A stretch of 64,000 nt of DNA from Elusimicrobiota bacterium (GTDB lineage Bacteria > Elusimicrobiota > Endomicrobiia > Endomicrobiales > Endomicrobiaceae): assembly GCA_017528425.1 (NCBI GenBank), contig JAFXOV010000044.1, positions 87,140 through 151,139 on the forward strand. The letters are read 5' to 3'. A model generated the notes under the pieces. That model was given only the letters and a program-made list of their open reading frames with translations. It was not told where the DNA came from and searched no databases. Shown in pieces: positions 35,847-44,159 of the stretch (within the stretch, counting starts at the first letter, position 1; the number at the start of each line of letters is the position of its first letter). The position numbers and the translations under genes were made by a program.

Positions 35847-35955
35847 GAACGAATAGTTTGTGACGAACTGAAGTGTTTTAAAATTGCGGTGTACATGTCG
35901 CGAAAGCGGTACATAAGATTTTAAAACACAAAAGTGTAGTCCAAAATATTCGTTC
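35847..35955. repeat. 109-base nested palindrome with GAAA tetraloop
   Basis: Outer arms GAACGAATA (35847-35855) and TATTCGTTC (35947-35955); middle arms GTGTTTTAAAAT (35873-35884) and ATTTTAAAACAC (35918-35929); inner TGTAC/GTACA with a 3-bp CGC/GCG stem closed by GAAA. Could be a structured RNA or a mobile palindromic element. Confidence 0.7.
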
Positions 35956-36045
35956 GATATAAAGAAAATTTTTTTGAAAGGTACTCGAAGGAGAAAAATA
36001 CGAAGTTAGAATTTAAAAGATAAATCCGTTTCGCTATTCCGTTTC

Positions 36046-36972
36046 TTAGAAGCGGAATGAAAGTGCTATAAAGTGAGAGCCATAAGACTCTTCCAATTCC
36101 AACGGAAGTTCAAACGCATAATCCACAATCAATTTTGTTTCGTTTGCGAACGCAAACTCATATCCGAAACCGATATCAAAAGCTTCTTCTCTACCGCCAA
36201 GTCTTATTGCAAGTTTTCTATCCAAAATATAACTTTCTACACCGGCTCTTATAAATGTTTCGCTGTCTCTAAACATTACATCTAAAGCTGCCGTAAAGTA
36301 AGGTATTTTTATTAAAGGTAACTCATCACTGTAATAACTTAAACCTACAACATTTATATTTTTTACTTCATCTTTTTCCATAAATCCGATATCTGCAGGA
36401 ACGATATATTTGCTGCTGAAACCTACACCGATACCGTTTGCAAACATTGCTAAAATGCCGATATCACCGGTTGCAGCACCTTTATAAGTTTCAAATTCTG
36501 TTTCTTCCACACCAAACTTAACTTCCTGCATTAAATACTTGAAATTAACACCGGCGCTTAATTCAACAACTTCTTTGTCTAATCTTAATATATCGTTCAA
36601 TACTCTTGCATAACCGATATTGAACGTATCTTCTCTTCTTAACCCCGGTGTTGATATGGAAGACCATGCAAACGATATTGTTCCGATATTGGCGCTTATG
36701 GGATGAACATACCCTGCATAGTTTGCACCGATTTCCACGCCTTCAAGACCTGCAAAGAGTCTTGATCCCATCAACGTTACTTCTTTTTGTGCGGCAAATG
36801 CCGTACCTGCAACGTTGTATAAAGGTGCGTTAGCATCGTTGGAAACGGCAGTAAATGCTCCGCCCATACCCAATGCTCTTACACCCCAATAGGTATCGTC
36901 AAAAGCTGCAAACACAGTTTGTGCCGATACTGACATTATTAAGAGTAATGAAAACAACAATATTTTTTTCAT
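36046..36972 (-). CDS. PorV/UPF0164-like outer-membrane barrel, module 2
   Basis: A 308-residue barrel of the same type: signal peptide, DTYWGVRALGMGGAFTAVSNDANA, PLYNVAGTA, and YGSHFIALSFRF at the end. It is the most diverged of the three copies (FANGIGVGFSSKYIVPADIGFMEKDEV differs from the others). The start is placed at the ATG matching the paralogue starts, 8 codons inside the longer frame. It follows the C-terminal-domain gene of module 2 with two palindromes between them. Predicted role: outer-membrane partner for the upstream protein, inferred from linkage only. Confidence 0.84.
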   Translation of the reverse strand: MKKILLFSLLLIMSVSAQTVFAAFDDTYWGVRALGMGGAFTAVSNDANAPLYNVAGTAFAAQKEVTLMGSRLFAGLEGVEIGANYAGYVHPISANIGTISFAWSSISTPGLRREDTFNIGYARVLNDILRLDKEVVELSAGVNFKYLMQEVKFGVEETEFETYKGAATGDIGILAMFANGIGVGFSSKYIVPADIGFMEKDEVKNINVVGLSYYSDELPLIKIPYFTAALDVMFRDSETFIRAGVESYILDRKLAIRLGGREEAFDIGFGYEFAFANETKLIVDYAFELPLELEESYGSHFIALSFRF

Positions 36973-37014
36973 AAAATTTTTTAATTTAAAACTCAACTAC
37001 AATTAGTAATTTTT

Positions 37015-37118
37015 GTGTGCCTAAGGCACTAATTTTTTATAGATTGCCACACTTCGTTCGCAATGACAAGCAAAAAAGAACTAATTTTTTATAGATTCCG
37101 GATCAAGTCCGGAATGAC
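37015..37118. repeat. Two palindromes in module 2 gap
   Basis: A GTGCC/GGCAC mini-hairpin leads into palindromes at 37041-37067 (ATTGC/GCAAT) and 37093-37118 (TCCGG/CCGGA). They fill the gap between the C-terminal-domain gene and the PorV-like gene. Confidence 0.68.
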
Positions 37119-37133
37119 AACTATTTCAAAAAA

Positions 37134-38327
37134 CTACCAAACGAAAGCGATTGTTCCGCTTATAACGTCTCCGCCGCTCTTCAACTTAATTTGGTAAATA
37201 TATGTTCCGCTTTCCGCCCAATCACCGTTATCTTTTCTACCGTCCCAAATGGTAGGATCGGAACCGTCTGCGGATATCTTTCTTACTTTTCTGCCTTTCA
37301 AATTGTATATTGTTATACTGTCACCCTGTTGCAAATACTTAAATTCAAATCCGGGATATGTGCTGCCTATTTTACCTTTTACAACTATTCTGTTGTCCGG
37401 TCTGTAACTTGAATTATTTAAGTTAATACTTTCAATAACTCTGTAAGCACCCAACTTTGCCGCAACAAAAGAGTATATTTGGTTAGTTTTATCTACAGAC
37501 AAGTTTGCACCTGCGGCAGTTTCCCAATCAAACCCGTTTTCATATTGCATACTGAACTTGTTTGCACTTGTTTCGTTTTGCAAAGGAAGATTTTTTATTT
37601 GTATAGGACTTTCAATTTCCGATAATCCTTCAACTTCAACGGAAGCCGTTGAAATTACGTTTTCTCTTGTGGAACCCGAACCGGAACCCTGTGACGAAGA
37701 ATCCGTATCGTCAAGGAAGTTGACCGTAACTTTATGTTCACCGCTGTAAGCTCCCGCAGGAACCGTAACGGTTACATAACCGTTATCCCCTTCTTTAGAT
37801 TGGTCTCCGCAGAAAACTTTTTTCTGCCCGCCTTCGGATCCGTTAATGGTTTCTTCTATTACACTTACAACGTTTGCGGTAACAAACGTTTCCGAAGATG
37901 CATCTACCGGAGTATAAAGGATATAATCTCCGTCTTCGGTAGCAAACGTAACTTTAATTCTGTATTCTATAATTTGATTATCTTTTGTTATTGCACCTTT
38001 TTCCGTGCCGATATAAAAAGCTCTTTTGTTAGGAACAGCATCTTTTGTTACTTCAACAACTTCGCCGGAATCCAACTTATATTCCAAAACTGCATTTGCG
38101 GCACTTGCTTCACCGAAATTTGCAAGAACTTTTGCATTCAATATTCCGCCTGCCAAAACAGTTTCTATCTGCTCGTGTTCCACTATAGGATCTATAAAAG
38201 TAAAATTAACTTCGGATGTTATTGTTTTTACCGTTTCGGTTGAAGCGGCATAAACATTAACCAATCCGAGCGATACCAACAAAGCGGATACTATTAAGAT
38301 TGAAAAATTTTTAAAAACTCTTTCCAT
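37134..38327 (-). CDS. Secreted protein with type A/FlgD-like C-terminal domain, module 2
   Basis: A 397-residue protein: signal peptide (about residues 1-27), Ig-like middle with acidic loops (DDTDSSSQGSGSGST is a low-complexity Ser/Gly segment), then a C-terminal domain beginning YRPDNRIVVKGKI, with GDSITIYNLKGRKVRKI and YIYQIKLKSGGDVISGTIAFVW in pieces. The terminal nine residues ISGTIAFVW equal those of module 3. Its ATG overlaps the end of the chaperone-like gene by 34 bases, so the two are coupled. It precedes the PorV-like gene of module 2. Confidence 0.8.
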   Translation of the reverse strand: MERVFKNFSILIVSALLVSLGLVNVYAASTETVKTITSEVNFTFIDPIVEHEQIETVLAGGILNAKVLANFGEASAANAVLEYKLDSGEVVEVTKDAVPNKRAFYIGTEKGAITKDNQIIEYRIKVTFATEDGDYILYTPVDASSETFVTANVVSVIEETINGSEGGQKKVFCGDQSKEGDNGYVTVTVPAGAYSGEHKVTVNFLDDTDSSSQGSGSGSTRENVISTASVEVEGLSEIESPIQIKNLPLQNETSANKFSMQYENGFDWETAAGANLSVDKTNQIYSFVAAKLGAYRVIESINLNNSSYRPDNRIVVKGKIGSTYPGFEFKYLQQGDSITIYNLKGRKVRKISADGSDPTIWDGRKDNGDWAESGTYIYQIKLKSGGDVISGTIAFVW

Positions 38328-39112
38328 TTAGCTTTTAACTTTTCCCAAAAACTTTTTATTTTTTCTATACTATCTTTTTCAACTTTAAACTTAACTTCTT
38401 TTGTTGCCTGTTTGCCTAAATCTTTTATTGTAAAAACAGCAACGTATGTTCCTTCGTCCAATGGTCCTATGCTGTCAATAAATATTTTCGAACTTTCACA
38501 AAATGTAGGAACTGTTTCTTCTATATTAACAACTTTTATTTCCTTTGTTTTTTTAGAATCAAAAATCTGTATTTGGCCGGAATGTCTTATATGAACATTA
38601 CCGGTATTTTTTATAAGCATCTTATAATAAAAATTCTCATCTCTGTCACCTTTAGCAAAATCCACAGACTCTATTTCAAAATTTATATTTTCGGTTCCTT
38701 CGACTATAACATAAATAGGGACGGAAATTGAAAGATTTATCATTTCACTTTGATCCACACTGAACTTTACCCTGCCGCAAAGAGAACCTTTCATTTTATC
38801 GTTTATGGTAACTTCGTAAGGAACTGTTACCGTTTCGCCTGGGTTCATATTAAATTCCATTGTTTCCATTTTAAGCCAATCGTTAACATCCACACCTTCG
38901 TTTTCGGAAAAGCAGTTACCGTTAGACAAAGTTACGATAACGGTTACCGGCATTTCAAAGTTGCTCGTAACAGCATACGCATTTTTATACGATGAACCGG
39001 GTACACCGGAAACATTAATTACTGTCGGAATTACCGAGAAATTAGCAAAAGACAAAGAACTTAAAAACATTAAACAAAAAATCAGAATATATTTTTTCAT
39101 AAAATTATTCAT
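38294..39112 (-). CDS. Secreted Ig-like, chaperone-like protein
   Basis: A 272-residue exported protein with signal peptide (cleavage near LSFANF) and two Ig-like halves: FSVIPTVINVSGVPGSSYKNAYAVTSN, VPYEVTINDKMKGSLCGRVKFSV, and a second domain starting NINFEIESVDFAKGD. The first half resembles the N-terminal domain of pilus-assembly chaperone-like and DUF916-type proteins. The C-terminus is a basic amphipathic helix (IEKIKSFWEKLKAKWKEF), unusual for a free chaperone. It starts inside the end of the carbohydrate-binding-like gene and runs into the C-terminal-domain gene. It is found only in module 2. ATG at 39112 or 39100 are both possible; neither has a strong ribosome site. Confidence 0.6.
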   Translation of the reverse strand: MNNFMKKYILIFCLMFLSSLSFANFSVIPTVINVSGVPGSSYKNAYAVTSNFEMPVTVIVTLSNGNCFSENEGVDVNDWLKMETMEFNMNPGETVTVPYEVTINDKMKGSLCGRVKFSVDQSEMINLSISVPIYVIVEGTENINFEIESVDFAKGDRDENFYYKMLIKNTGNVHIRHSGQIQIFDSKKTKEIKVVNIEETVPTFCESSKIFIDSIGPLDEGTYVAVFTIKDLGKQATKEVKFKVEKDSIEKIKSFWEKLKAKWKEFLKIFQS

Positions 39113-40409
39113 AACTTAAATTTATTATAAAACTTGCCGTATATTTTGTTGCTTTTGCTTTTTTTGTATCACAAGCAAAAAACAATTTCGGCTTTCTTTC
39201 ATAAAAATCCGTAAGAGCATCGTAATACTGTGTAGTTACTCCGCCGGAATCGGTATTTTCAAAAGTATGACAACCCGATTGCAAAGGACTGCCCGGAACG
39301 TTCTGCCAAATTACAGAAGCTTCACTTGTATCCCCGTTTGCTGTAACAAAAAACCACGGATACCATGTTTTTGCACCTTCACCGAGCACACGAACTTTAC
39401 CTGCGTCGTACAAACCATACAAAACTTCTCCGCTTGCAGACCAGTTTTCACCTATTTCCAAAGAGTTATAATCGCTTATTGCACCCGAAGAATACGTTGT
39501 GTACGGTAAAGTAGAACAACTTATTCTCCATGCCGTAGGTAAAACGTCACTTGAATCGTGTATATTGTAAAGACCTTTTATGTCGTTACTTGTAAAAGCT
39601 CTGACTTTCCAATTGTTACTGCTCAAATCTCCGTCAACATCCATTTCCAAATATTGATCCGCTACAACCCATCCCACACCGAAAGTGTCTTCAGAAAAAG
39701 ATATCGGAGCAGTTTGATCGGAAACTACGGAATTGTCTGAAACCTTTTTTCTTACAACCGAAAATTCCGCACCGGAACTTTTTACCCAACGAATGTTATC
39801 TATATCTATACTGTTACCTACAACATAGCTGTCTTGCTGCAAATTAAAGAAAAACAAATAGTTGGTCGTTGCCAAATTCGATTCCGTTATTCTGTTATCG
39901 GTAGAACTTGTCAACGGTATCGAAACTTCCTGCCATTGCCCGTTAGCCGAAAAACCTAAACTCGATAAAGAAACCATTATTTCTTCCGTGCCTGCAAGTT
40001 TAACACCAACTCTTAAATTTACCATATTTGAATTACTTGAACGAGCATAAAATTTCAACTCACCGCCGTAATATCCGGACATATCGTGACGACCGCCGGA
40101 ATTTGTGGAAGCATAACCGCCTCCGCCATATTGCCATATTTGATGAGTCGGATCCGGTGTTCCGTTGGTAAGTCTTGAATAAGATTTGCCTTCTATAGGA
40201 GTATCTGTTTTTGTTTCCCCTTTCATAGATTGGTTTGCCCAAAGTTGAAACTCAACAGAATCTGCATCGGAAGAAGGTGCTCCGTAATGTGTTCCGTTAA
40301 AGTTATCGGAATAAACGCTGTAAACGTTTCTGTCTCCGGCAGCAGCAAAAGCAACCGAAGCTGCACCTAACAAAACAACTGATAATGATATAAACTTTTT
40401 AAAATTCAT
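39105..40409 (-). CDS. Carbohydrate-binding-like plus family A-like fusion, module 2
   Basis: A 434-residue exported protein. After the signal peptide (residues 1-22) comes a jelly-roll-like half with GELKFYARSSNSN, VNLRVGVKL, WQEVSIPL, and IDIDNIRWVKS, typical of CBM-type galactose-binding folds, and then a second half with GWVVADQYLEMDVDG and a FFACDTKKAKATKYTASF ending that echoes family A. The closest relative is at 44160-45458. Binding of surface or host glycan is inferred only. The gene is followed by a chaperone-like gene and preceded by family A gene at 40412 with a 2-base gap. Confidence 0.7.
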   Translation of the reverse strand: MNFKKFISLSVVLLGAASVAFAAAGDRNVYSVYSDNFNGTHYGAPSSDADSVEFQLWANQSMKGETKTDTPIEGKSYSRLTNGTPDPTHQIWQYGGGGYASTNSGGRHDMSGYYGGELKFYARSSNSNMVNLRVGVKLAGTEEIMVSLSSLGFSANGQWQEVSIPLTSSTDNRITESNLATTNYLFFFNLQQDSYVVGNSIDIDNIRWVKSSGAEFSVVRKKVSDNSVVSDQTAPISFSEDTFGVGWVVADQYLEMDVDGDLSSNNWKVRAFTSNDIKGLYNIHDSSDVLPTAWRISCSTLPYTTYSSGAISDYNSLEIGENWSASGEVLYGLYDAGKVRVLGEGAKTWYPWFFVTANGDTSEASVIWQNVPGSPLQSGCHTFENTDSGGVTTQYYDALTDFYERKPKLFFACDTKKAKATKYTASFIINLSYE

Positions 40410-40411
40410 AA

Positions 40412-41191
40412 CTATTCTACAACCTTTTCAATAACAATTTTGTCTGTTCCAAACATAGGATAATCACGAAGCAAAGTAGCAAAATTTCCGCCGAAATATA
40501 TGTATGCTGTTTTGCTTTCCATTACAGAAGCCGGAGTCCAAGGAGCATATCCCGATTCGTTGTAAGGATAAAAAGCTATTCCTGCAGTACTTGCACAAGC
40601 AATTACCGCATATTCGATTTGGAAACTGCTGTCGGCTTCATCCGTAAAATATCTTGCAACTTTATCACCGGATTGTGTCATTGTTTCAGGATCGTATTCC
40701 TGTTGCAAATCCGAACTTGATAATTTGTTTGCGGTAAAAAGATAACTTAACGGAACGTATCCGCCGTAATCTCCGCCTTGTAAATCTTTATTTACCAATC
40801 CGCTGTAAACCAGTGATCCGTCACCGTTTTGTCTCGGTGCTGTAGATATGTAAACTGTTCCTTGAGTATTTTTTTGGTAAAGATAATAGTTAACGGTAGG
40901 ATCTGTTACAGTTGCTTTTATAACCGCATAAGTTGTTGACCATTTCCATTGGTCCGAGGTATCTCTCTTAGGAAATGTTATTTCCTGAATTTTCCAATTT
41001 ATTGTTTCCGTGATTTCATCGTTGGAAATATTTCTTAATTCTATAGAAAAATCAACATCTGCTTTGCCGCTGAAATCGGCAACTACGTCTACATTTCCAA
41101 CTGTTCCCGACGGAATAACAGCGGCACAAATTATATTTGAACTAAGAAATAATAAAGATGAAATAAGAAATGAACCGAAAATTTTTTTCAT
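40412..41191 (-). CDS. Family A small secreted surface protein, module 2
   Basis: A 259-residue exported protein (signal peptide residues 1-23). Shares with the other family A members a W-x-WSTTYAVIKATV block, YLYQKNTQG, YSGLVNKD, GGYVPLSYLF and the end YIYFGGNFATLL...GTDKIVI. It has a perfect -10 promoter upstream (41228-41256) but a weak ribosome site. It is first in its transcription unit. No function is known for this family; its Ser/Thr-rich beta body suggests an extracellular structural or filament subunit. Confidence 0.72.
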   Translation of the reverse strand: MKKIFGSFLISSLLFLSSNIICAAVIPSGTVGNVDVVADFSGKADVDFSIELRNISNDEITETINWKIQEITFPKRDTSDQWKWSTTYAVIKATVTDPTVNYYLYQKNTQGTVYISTAPRQNGDGSLVYSGLVNKDLQGGDYGGYVPLSYLFTANKLSSSDLQQEYDPETMTQSGDKVARYFTDEADSSFQIEYAVIACASTAGIAFYPYNESGYAPWTPASVMESKTAYIYFGGNFATLLRDYPMFGTDKIVIEKVVE

Positions 41192-41227
41192 TTAGTTATC
41201 TTTTTATAAGATTTTACCAACGGAATT

Positions 41228-41256
41228 ATTATACAAAATTCAATTATGTTTTACAA
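41228..41256 (-). promoter_or_regulatory. sigma-70 promoter of module 2
   Basis: -35 TTGTAA (41256-41251), 17 bases, -10 TATAAT (41233-41228), 37 bases before the family A start. Reads leftwards into module 2. Confidence 0.78.
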
Positions 41257-41282
41257 GCGAAAAGGTAATTAGAAATTAATGA

Positions 41283-41380
41283 GTGCCTACGGCACAAATT
41301 TTTTATAGATTACTTCACTTCGCTCGTAATGACAAACTCCTTTCTGTCATTGCGAGGCACCATAGGTGCCGTGGCAATCC
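41283..41380. repeat. Palindrome pair 3' of GIY-YIG gene
   Basis: Palindromes at 41307-41333 (ATTAC/GTAAT) and 41346-41380 (GGCACC/GGTGCC inner arms inside ATTGC/GCAAT). They end 6 bases before the GIY-YIG stop codon. Confidence 0.68.
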
Positions 41381-41385
41381 ATTCC

Positions 41386-41673
41386 TTAAAGTATAGAATT
41401 ATACAAATCTTTCCAACCGGGATTTTCTTTTTCTATCAAATCAATTTTCTTTTGTCTTGAACCGGCTTTCAGTTGCTTTTCTCGTTCTATTGCCTGTTCT
41501 ATACTTTTATATATTTCAAAATATCCCAATTTATCGACATTGTATTTCTTTGTAAAACCATCAACTAATTTTTGTTTATGTTCATAAATTCTTTTTACTA
41601 AATTACTTGTTACACCGATATACAATGTTCCGTTCTTTTCACTGAATAATATATATACATAGTATTGTTTCAT
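41386..41673 (-). CDS. GIY-YIG domain nuclease-like protein (UPF0213 type)
   Basis: A 95-residue free-standing GIY-YIG domain: YYVYILFSEKNGTLYIGVT (both signature strands), NLVKRIYEHK with the catalytic Arg, and the YHBQ-like end EREKQLKAGSRQKKIDLIEKENPGW. Members cut DNA or act in repair, but most are uncharacterised. It is bordered on both sides by palindromic repeats (41307-41380 and 41699-41765), unlike the other genes nearby, and stands between two modules. It may be unrelated to the surface proteins and may be linked to the repeats. Confidence 0.87.
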   Translation of the reverse strand: MKQYYVYILFSEKNGTLYIGVTSNLVKRIYEHKQKLVDGFTKKYNVDKLGYFEIYKSIEQAIEREKQLKAGSRQKKIDLIEKENPGWKDLYNSIL

Positions 41674-41698
41674 AATATAAGGTATTTTATTTTTTTAT

Positions 41699-41765
41699 AG
41701 ATTCTGAATCAAGTTCAGAATGACAACGACTGGATTGCCACGCCGATAAATCGGCTCGCAATGAC
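41699..41765. repeat. Palindrome pair 5' of GIY-YIG gene
   Basis: Palindromes at 41699-41724 (TCTGA/TCAGA) and 41732-41765 (inner arms GCCGA/TCGGC). Confidence 0.68.
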
Positions 41766-41799
41766 AGACAAGATAAATCCGTTTCGCCAAATAATAATA

Positions 41800-41840
41800 A
41801 AAAAAACTGGGATAAGAAATTCTATCCCAGTTTTTATTAT
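41800..41840 (-). terminator. Terminator after module 1
   Basis: AACTGGGATA pairs with TATCCCAGTT around an eight-base loop; on the minus strand T residues follow. It lies 16 bases downstream of the PorV-like stop codon. Confidence 0.88.
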
Positions 41841-41855
41841 TATAAATTTAAAAGG

Positions 41856-42785
41856 TTAATCAAATCTGAATGAAACTGCTATAAAATGTGATCCGTAACT
41901 TTCTTCGATTTCAAAAGGTAACTCAAACGCATAGTCTATTACCAAAGTAGAATCGTTCAAGAATGTGAACTCATATCCGAAACCGATATCAACAGCTTCT
42001 TCTCTTCCGCCGAGTCTTATTCCCAATTTATCGTCCAATACATAACTTTCCAAACCGATTCTAAACTTTAACTCATCATCTATAAGTATTAAATCCAAAT
42101 CTGCAGTAAATGTAGGAATTTTTACGTAAGGCAACAATTCACTGAAATATCCGATACCTAATACCGTCATGTTGCTAACGGAATCTTTTTCCTCGTATCC
42201 CATATCAGGTGCAGTTAAATATTTGCTGCTTAAACCTAATCTTAATCCGTTTTCAAATGTTGCGAGTAAACCGATATCACCGGTTACCGCACCTTTACTG
42301 TCAGAAAGATCTTTATCTTCTTCATCGAAATTTATTTCTTGTCTTAAATATTTTATGTTCAAACCTGCCGATAAGTTTACATAATAATCATCCAATCCAA
42401 ATATATCGTTCACTTTTCTTGCATAACCTAAGTTGAAAGTATCATATCTTGCTAAGCCCGGTGTTCCGAGTGACGACCATGCAAATGATACTGCTCCCCA
42501 TTCTTCTGCTATAGGATATACAGCACCTAAATAATTAGCTGCTATTTCCACACCGTCAAGTCCGGCAAACAATCTTGATCCCATCAATGTAACTTCTTTT
42601 TGTGCACAGTTTGCTATACCCGCGATGTTATATAAAGGTGCATTTGCATCGTTTGCTACTGCAGTAAATGCTCCGCCCATACCTAATGCTCTTACGCCCC
42701 AATAGGTATCTTCAAAAGCCGCTTGAGCTTTCTGGGCTGTTACTACCATTATGGTTAATAATAATACTGCCAAAAACTTTTTCAT
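41856..42785 (-). CDS. PorV/UPF0164-like outer-membrane barrel, module 1
   Basis: A 309-residue barrel nearly identical over long stretches to the module 3 copy (GLESYVLDDKLGIRLGGREEAV, DYAFELPFEIEESYGSHFIA). It has a signal peptide, the conserved ALGMGGAFTAVANDANAPLYN region and SFRFD at the C-terminus. The start is the ATG at 42785, matching the paralogue and preceded by AAAAGGT. It is separated from the C-terminal-domain gene by about 26 bases from this start, the tightest of the three modules. A terminator follows it. Confidence 0.86.
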   Translation of the reverse strand: MKKFLAVLLLTIMVVTAQKAQAAFEDTYWGVRALGMGGAFTAVANDANAPLYNIAGIANCAQKEVTLMGSRLFAGLDGVEIAANYLGAVYPIAEEWGAVSFAWSSLGTPGLARYDTFNLGYARKVNDIFGLDDYYVNLSAGLNIKYLRQEINFDEEDKDLSDSKGAVTGDIGLLATFENGLRLGLSSKYLTAPDMGYEEKDSVSNMTVLGIGYFSELLPYVKIPTFTADLDLILIDDELKFRIGLESYVLDDKLGIRLGGREEAVDIGFGYEFTFLNDSTLVIDYAFELPFEIEESYGSHFIAVSFRFD

Positions 42786-42811
42786 GCTTACCTTTTTTTT
42801 CAAATTTTATA

Positions 42812-44125
42812 CTACCAAACAAACGATATTGTTCCGCTTATTATCTTTCCGTCTTTTTTCAACTTAATTTGATAAATGTATATACCGCTCTTTGCCCAAT
42901 CGCCGCTATTATTTGTACCTTCTTTACCTAACCATTCGAAATCCGAATTAAGTTCTGCAACTTTCTTACCGCTTACATTGTATATCTTAACAACATCGCC
43001 CTCTTGCAAGTTGTTGAACTTGAATCCGCCGTAAGAAGGAATTCTTGATTTTACTCTTACTCTCTTTGCAGGTCTGTAACCTTCTTCAGGAATTTCTATT
43101 ACAGCTATTATTCTACCCCAAGCATTTACGAGAGTCGGGTAATACAAAATAAGTTTACCTTCAGCATTTTCTTCAAGTTTTACAAGATTTCTCTGTGATT
43201 CAGCTATTTCCACCCAACCTTCTTCCGTACGAATTACACCATCAGAGGTGCAAGCATCAGGATCCAAATTGTATTGCATTATAAACTTTTTAGCTCTTCT
43301 GCAAATATCTTCTTTAACATCGGTAACCGGCTGCTGTGCTACAGCAGGTTCATAAAGAACACCGTCTATATAAGAGTATCCGGCTTCTTCAAGCTGATCT
43401 ATTGTAAATACATTCAAAACTTCCGGAGAAGCATAACCTACACCATTGGTAACACTTTCGTTTTGCGTTTTAGCTTTGAAAAGACTGAAAGCACCTGAAA
43501 CATTGGAAGTTTCTATAGTACCGAATCTGAATGTCCAATTAACATATCCGTTAAGAGTAGGATATGCTTGTTTTATACCTATCCAATTAGGTTGAGATTG
43601 ATCTCCTGTCGGTTGAGACAAGATATATTCTTCATTCATATTTATATAAACAGTTTTCGAACTTATAATATCTACCTTTTGATAATCACCTACAGGAACT
43701 TCCATATATATTTTTTCGCCGTCAGATTTCTTGGTTTGGAAATCAGCACTAACTTTATAACTTACGGTTCCGCCTATATAAGAATTATCGATTAATCTTG
43801 TTCCCGGATAATAAATTCCGGTTTCTTCTACATTACAATCCGGACCTTTTTGAACATTTGATTCATCTTCATTAAAATAATACTTTACATTTGCAACCGC
43901 GGATTCGCAAAGACGACTTAAATAAACCTCTGTTCTGGGTTTGACAATCATGTTACAACTTATAACTTCTTCAACTCTGGGTTCATCGTGAATTAAATCG
44001 GGAATGTAATCTTCAAATTCAGCATAAGCCAAATATCTTCGAACTTGTTCAGATTGAACAACTCCGTTCAACATAAGTACTATTGCTAAAGATAATGTTA
44101 GTGATAATATTTTTTTCATTTTCAT
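42812..44125 (-). CDS. Secreted protein with type A/FlgD-like C-terminal domain, module 1
   Basis: A 437-residue exported protein with signal peptide (about residues 1-24). The middle part contains no obvious enzyme motif. The C-terminal domain starts YRPAKRVRVKSRIPSYGG, with GDVVKIYNVSGKKVAEL and YIYQIKLKKDGKIISGTISF, ending VW, and aligns with both other modules. The FNNLQEGDVVKIYNVSGKK block matches the type A sorting or FlgD-like fold. It is followed directly by the PorV-like gene. Cysteines in the middle (RRAKKF near CDPDACTS) suggest oxidative folding outside the cytoplasm. Confidence 0.82.
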   Translation of the reverse strand: MKMKKILSLTLSLAIVLMLNGVVQSEQVRRYLAYAEFEDYIPDLIHDEPRVEEVISCNMIVKPRTEVYLSRLCESAVANVKYYFNEDESNVQKGPDCNVEETGIYYPGTRLIDNSYIGGTVSYKVSADFQTKKSDGEKIYMEVPVGDYQKVDIISSKTVYINMNEEYILSQPTGDQSQPNWIGIKQAYPTLNGYVNWTFRFGTIETSNVSGAFSLFKAKTQNESVTNGVGYASPEVLNVFTIDQLEEAGYSYIDGVLYEPAVAQQPVTDVKEDICRRAKKFIMQYNLDPDACTSDGVIRTEEGWVEIAESQRNLVKLEENAEGKLILYYPTLVNAWGRIIAVIEIPEEGYRPAKRVRVKSRIPSYGGFKFNNLQEGDVVKIYNVSGKKVAELNSDFEWLGKEGTNNSGDWAKSGIYIYQIKLKKDGKIISGTISFVW

Positions 44126-44159
44126 AATTTAATATATTTTTTTACAAATAACAACAATT

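Larger units (their letters stand above)
35443..36045. other. 603-base intergenic region without a gene
   Basis: Holds, in + order, the multi-SD leader of the family A gene (35451-35554), a terminator-like hairpin (35591-35625), a GGAAGTATAGAG-type tract (35731-35766), a palindrome (35779-35810) and a 109-base nested palindrome (35847-35955). I see no ORF or known RNA here. Confidence 0.7.

Noticed and set aside
37734..38243. A 169-residue plus-strand ORF
   Set aside because: It lies antisense to the C-terminal-domain gene and has Cys/Phe-rich composition typical of a shadow frame.
41386..41673. Insertion sequence containing the GIY-YIG gene
   Set aside because: The palindromes on each side are not inverted copies of each other and no transposase motif is present.
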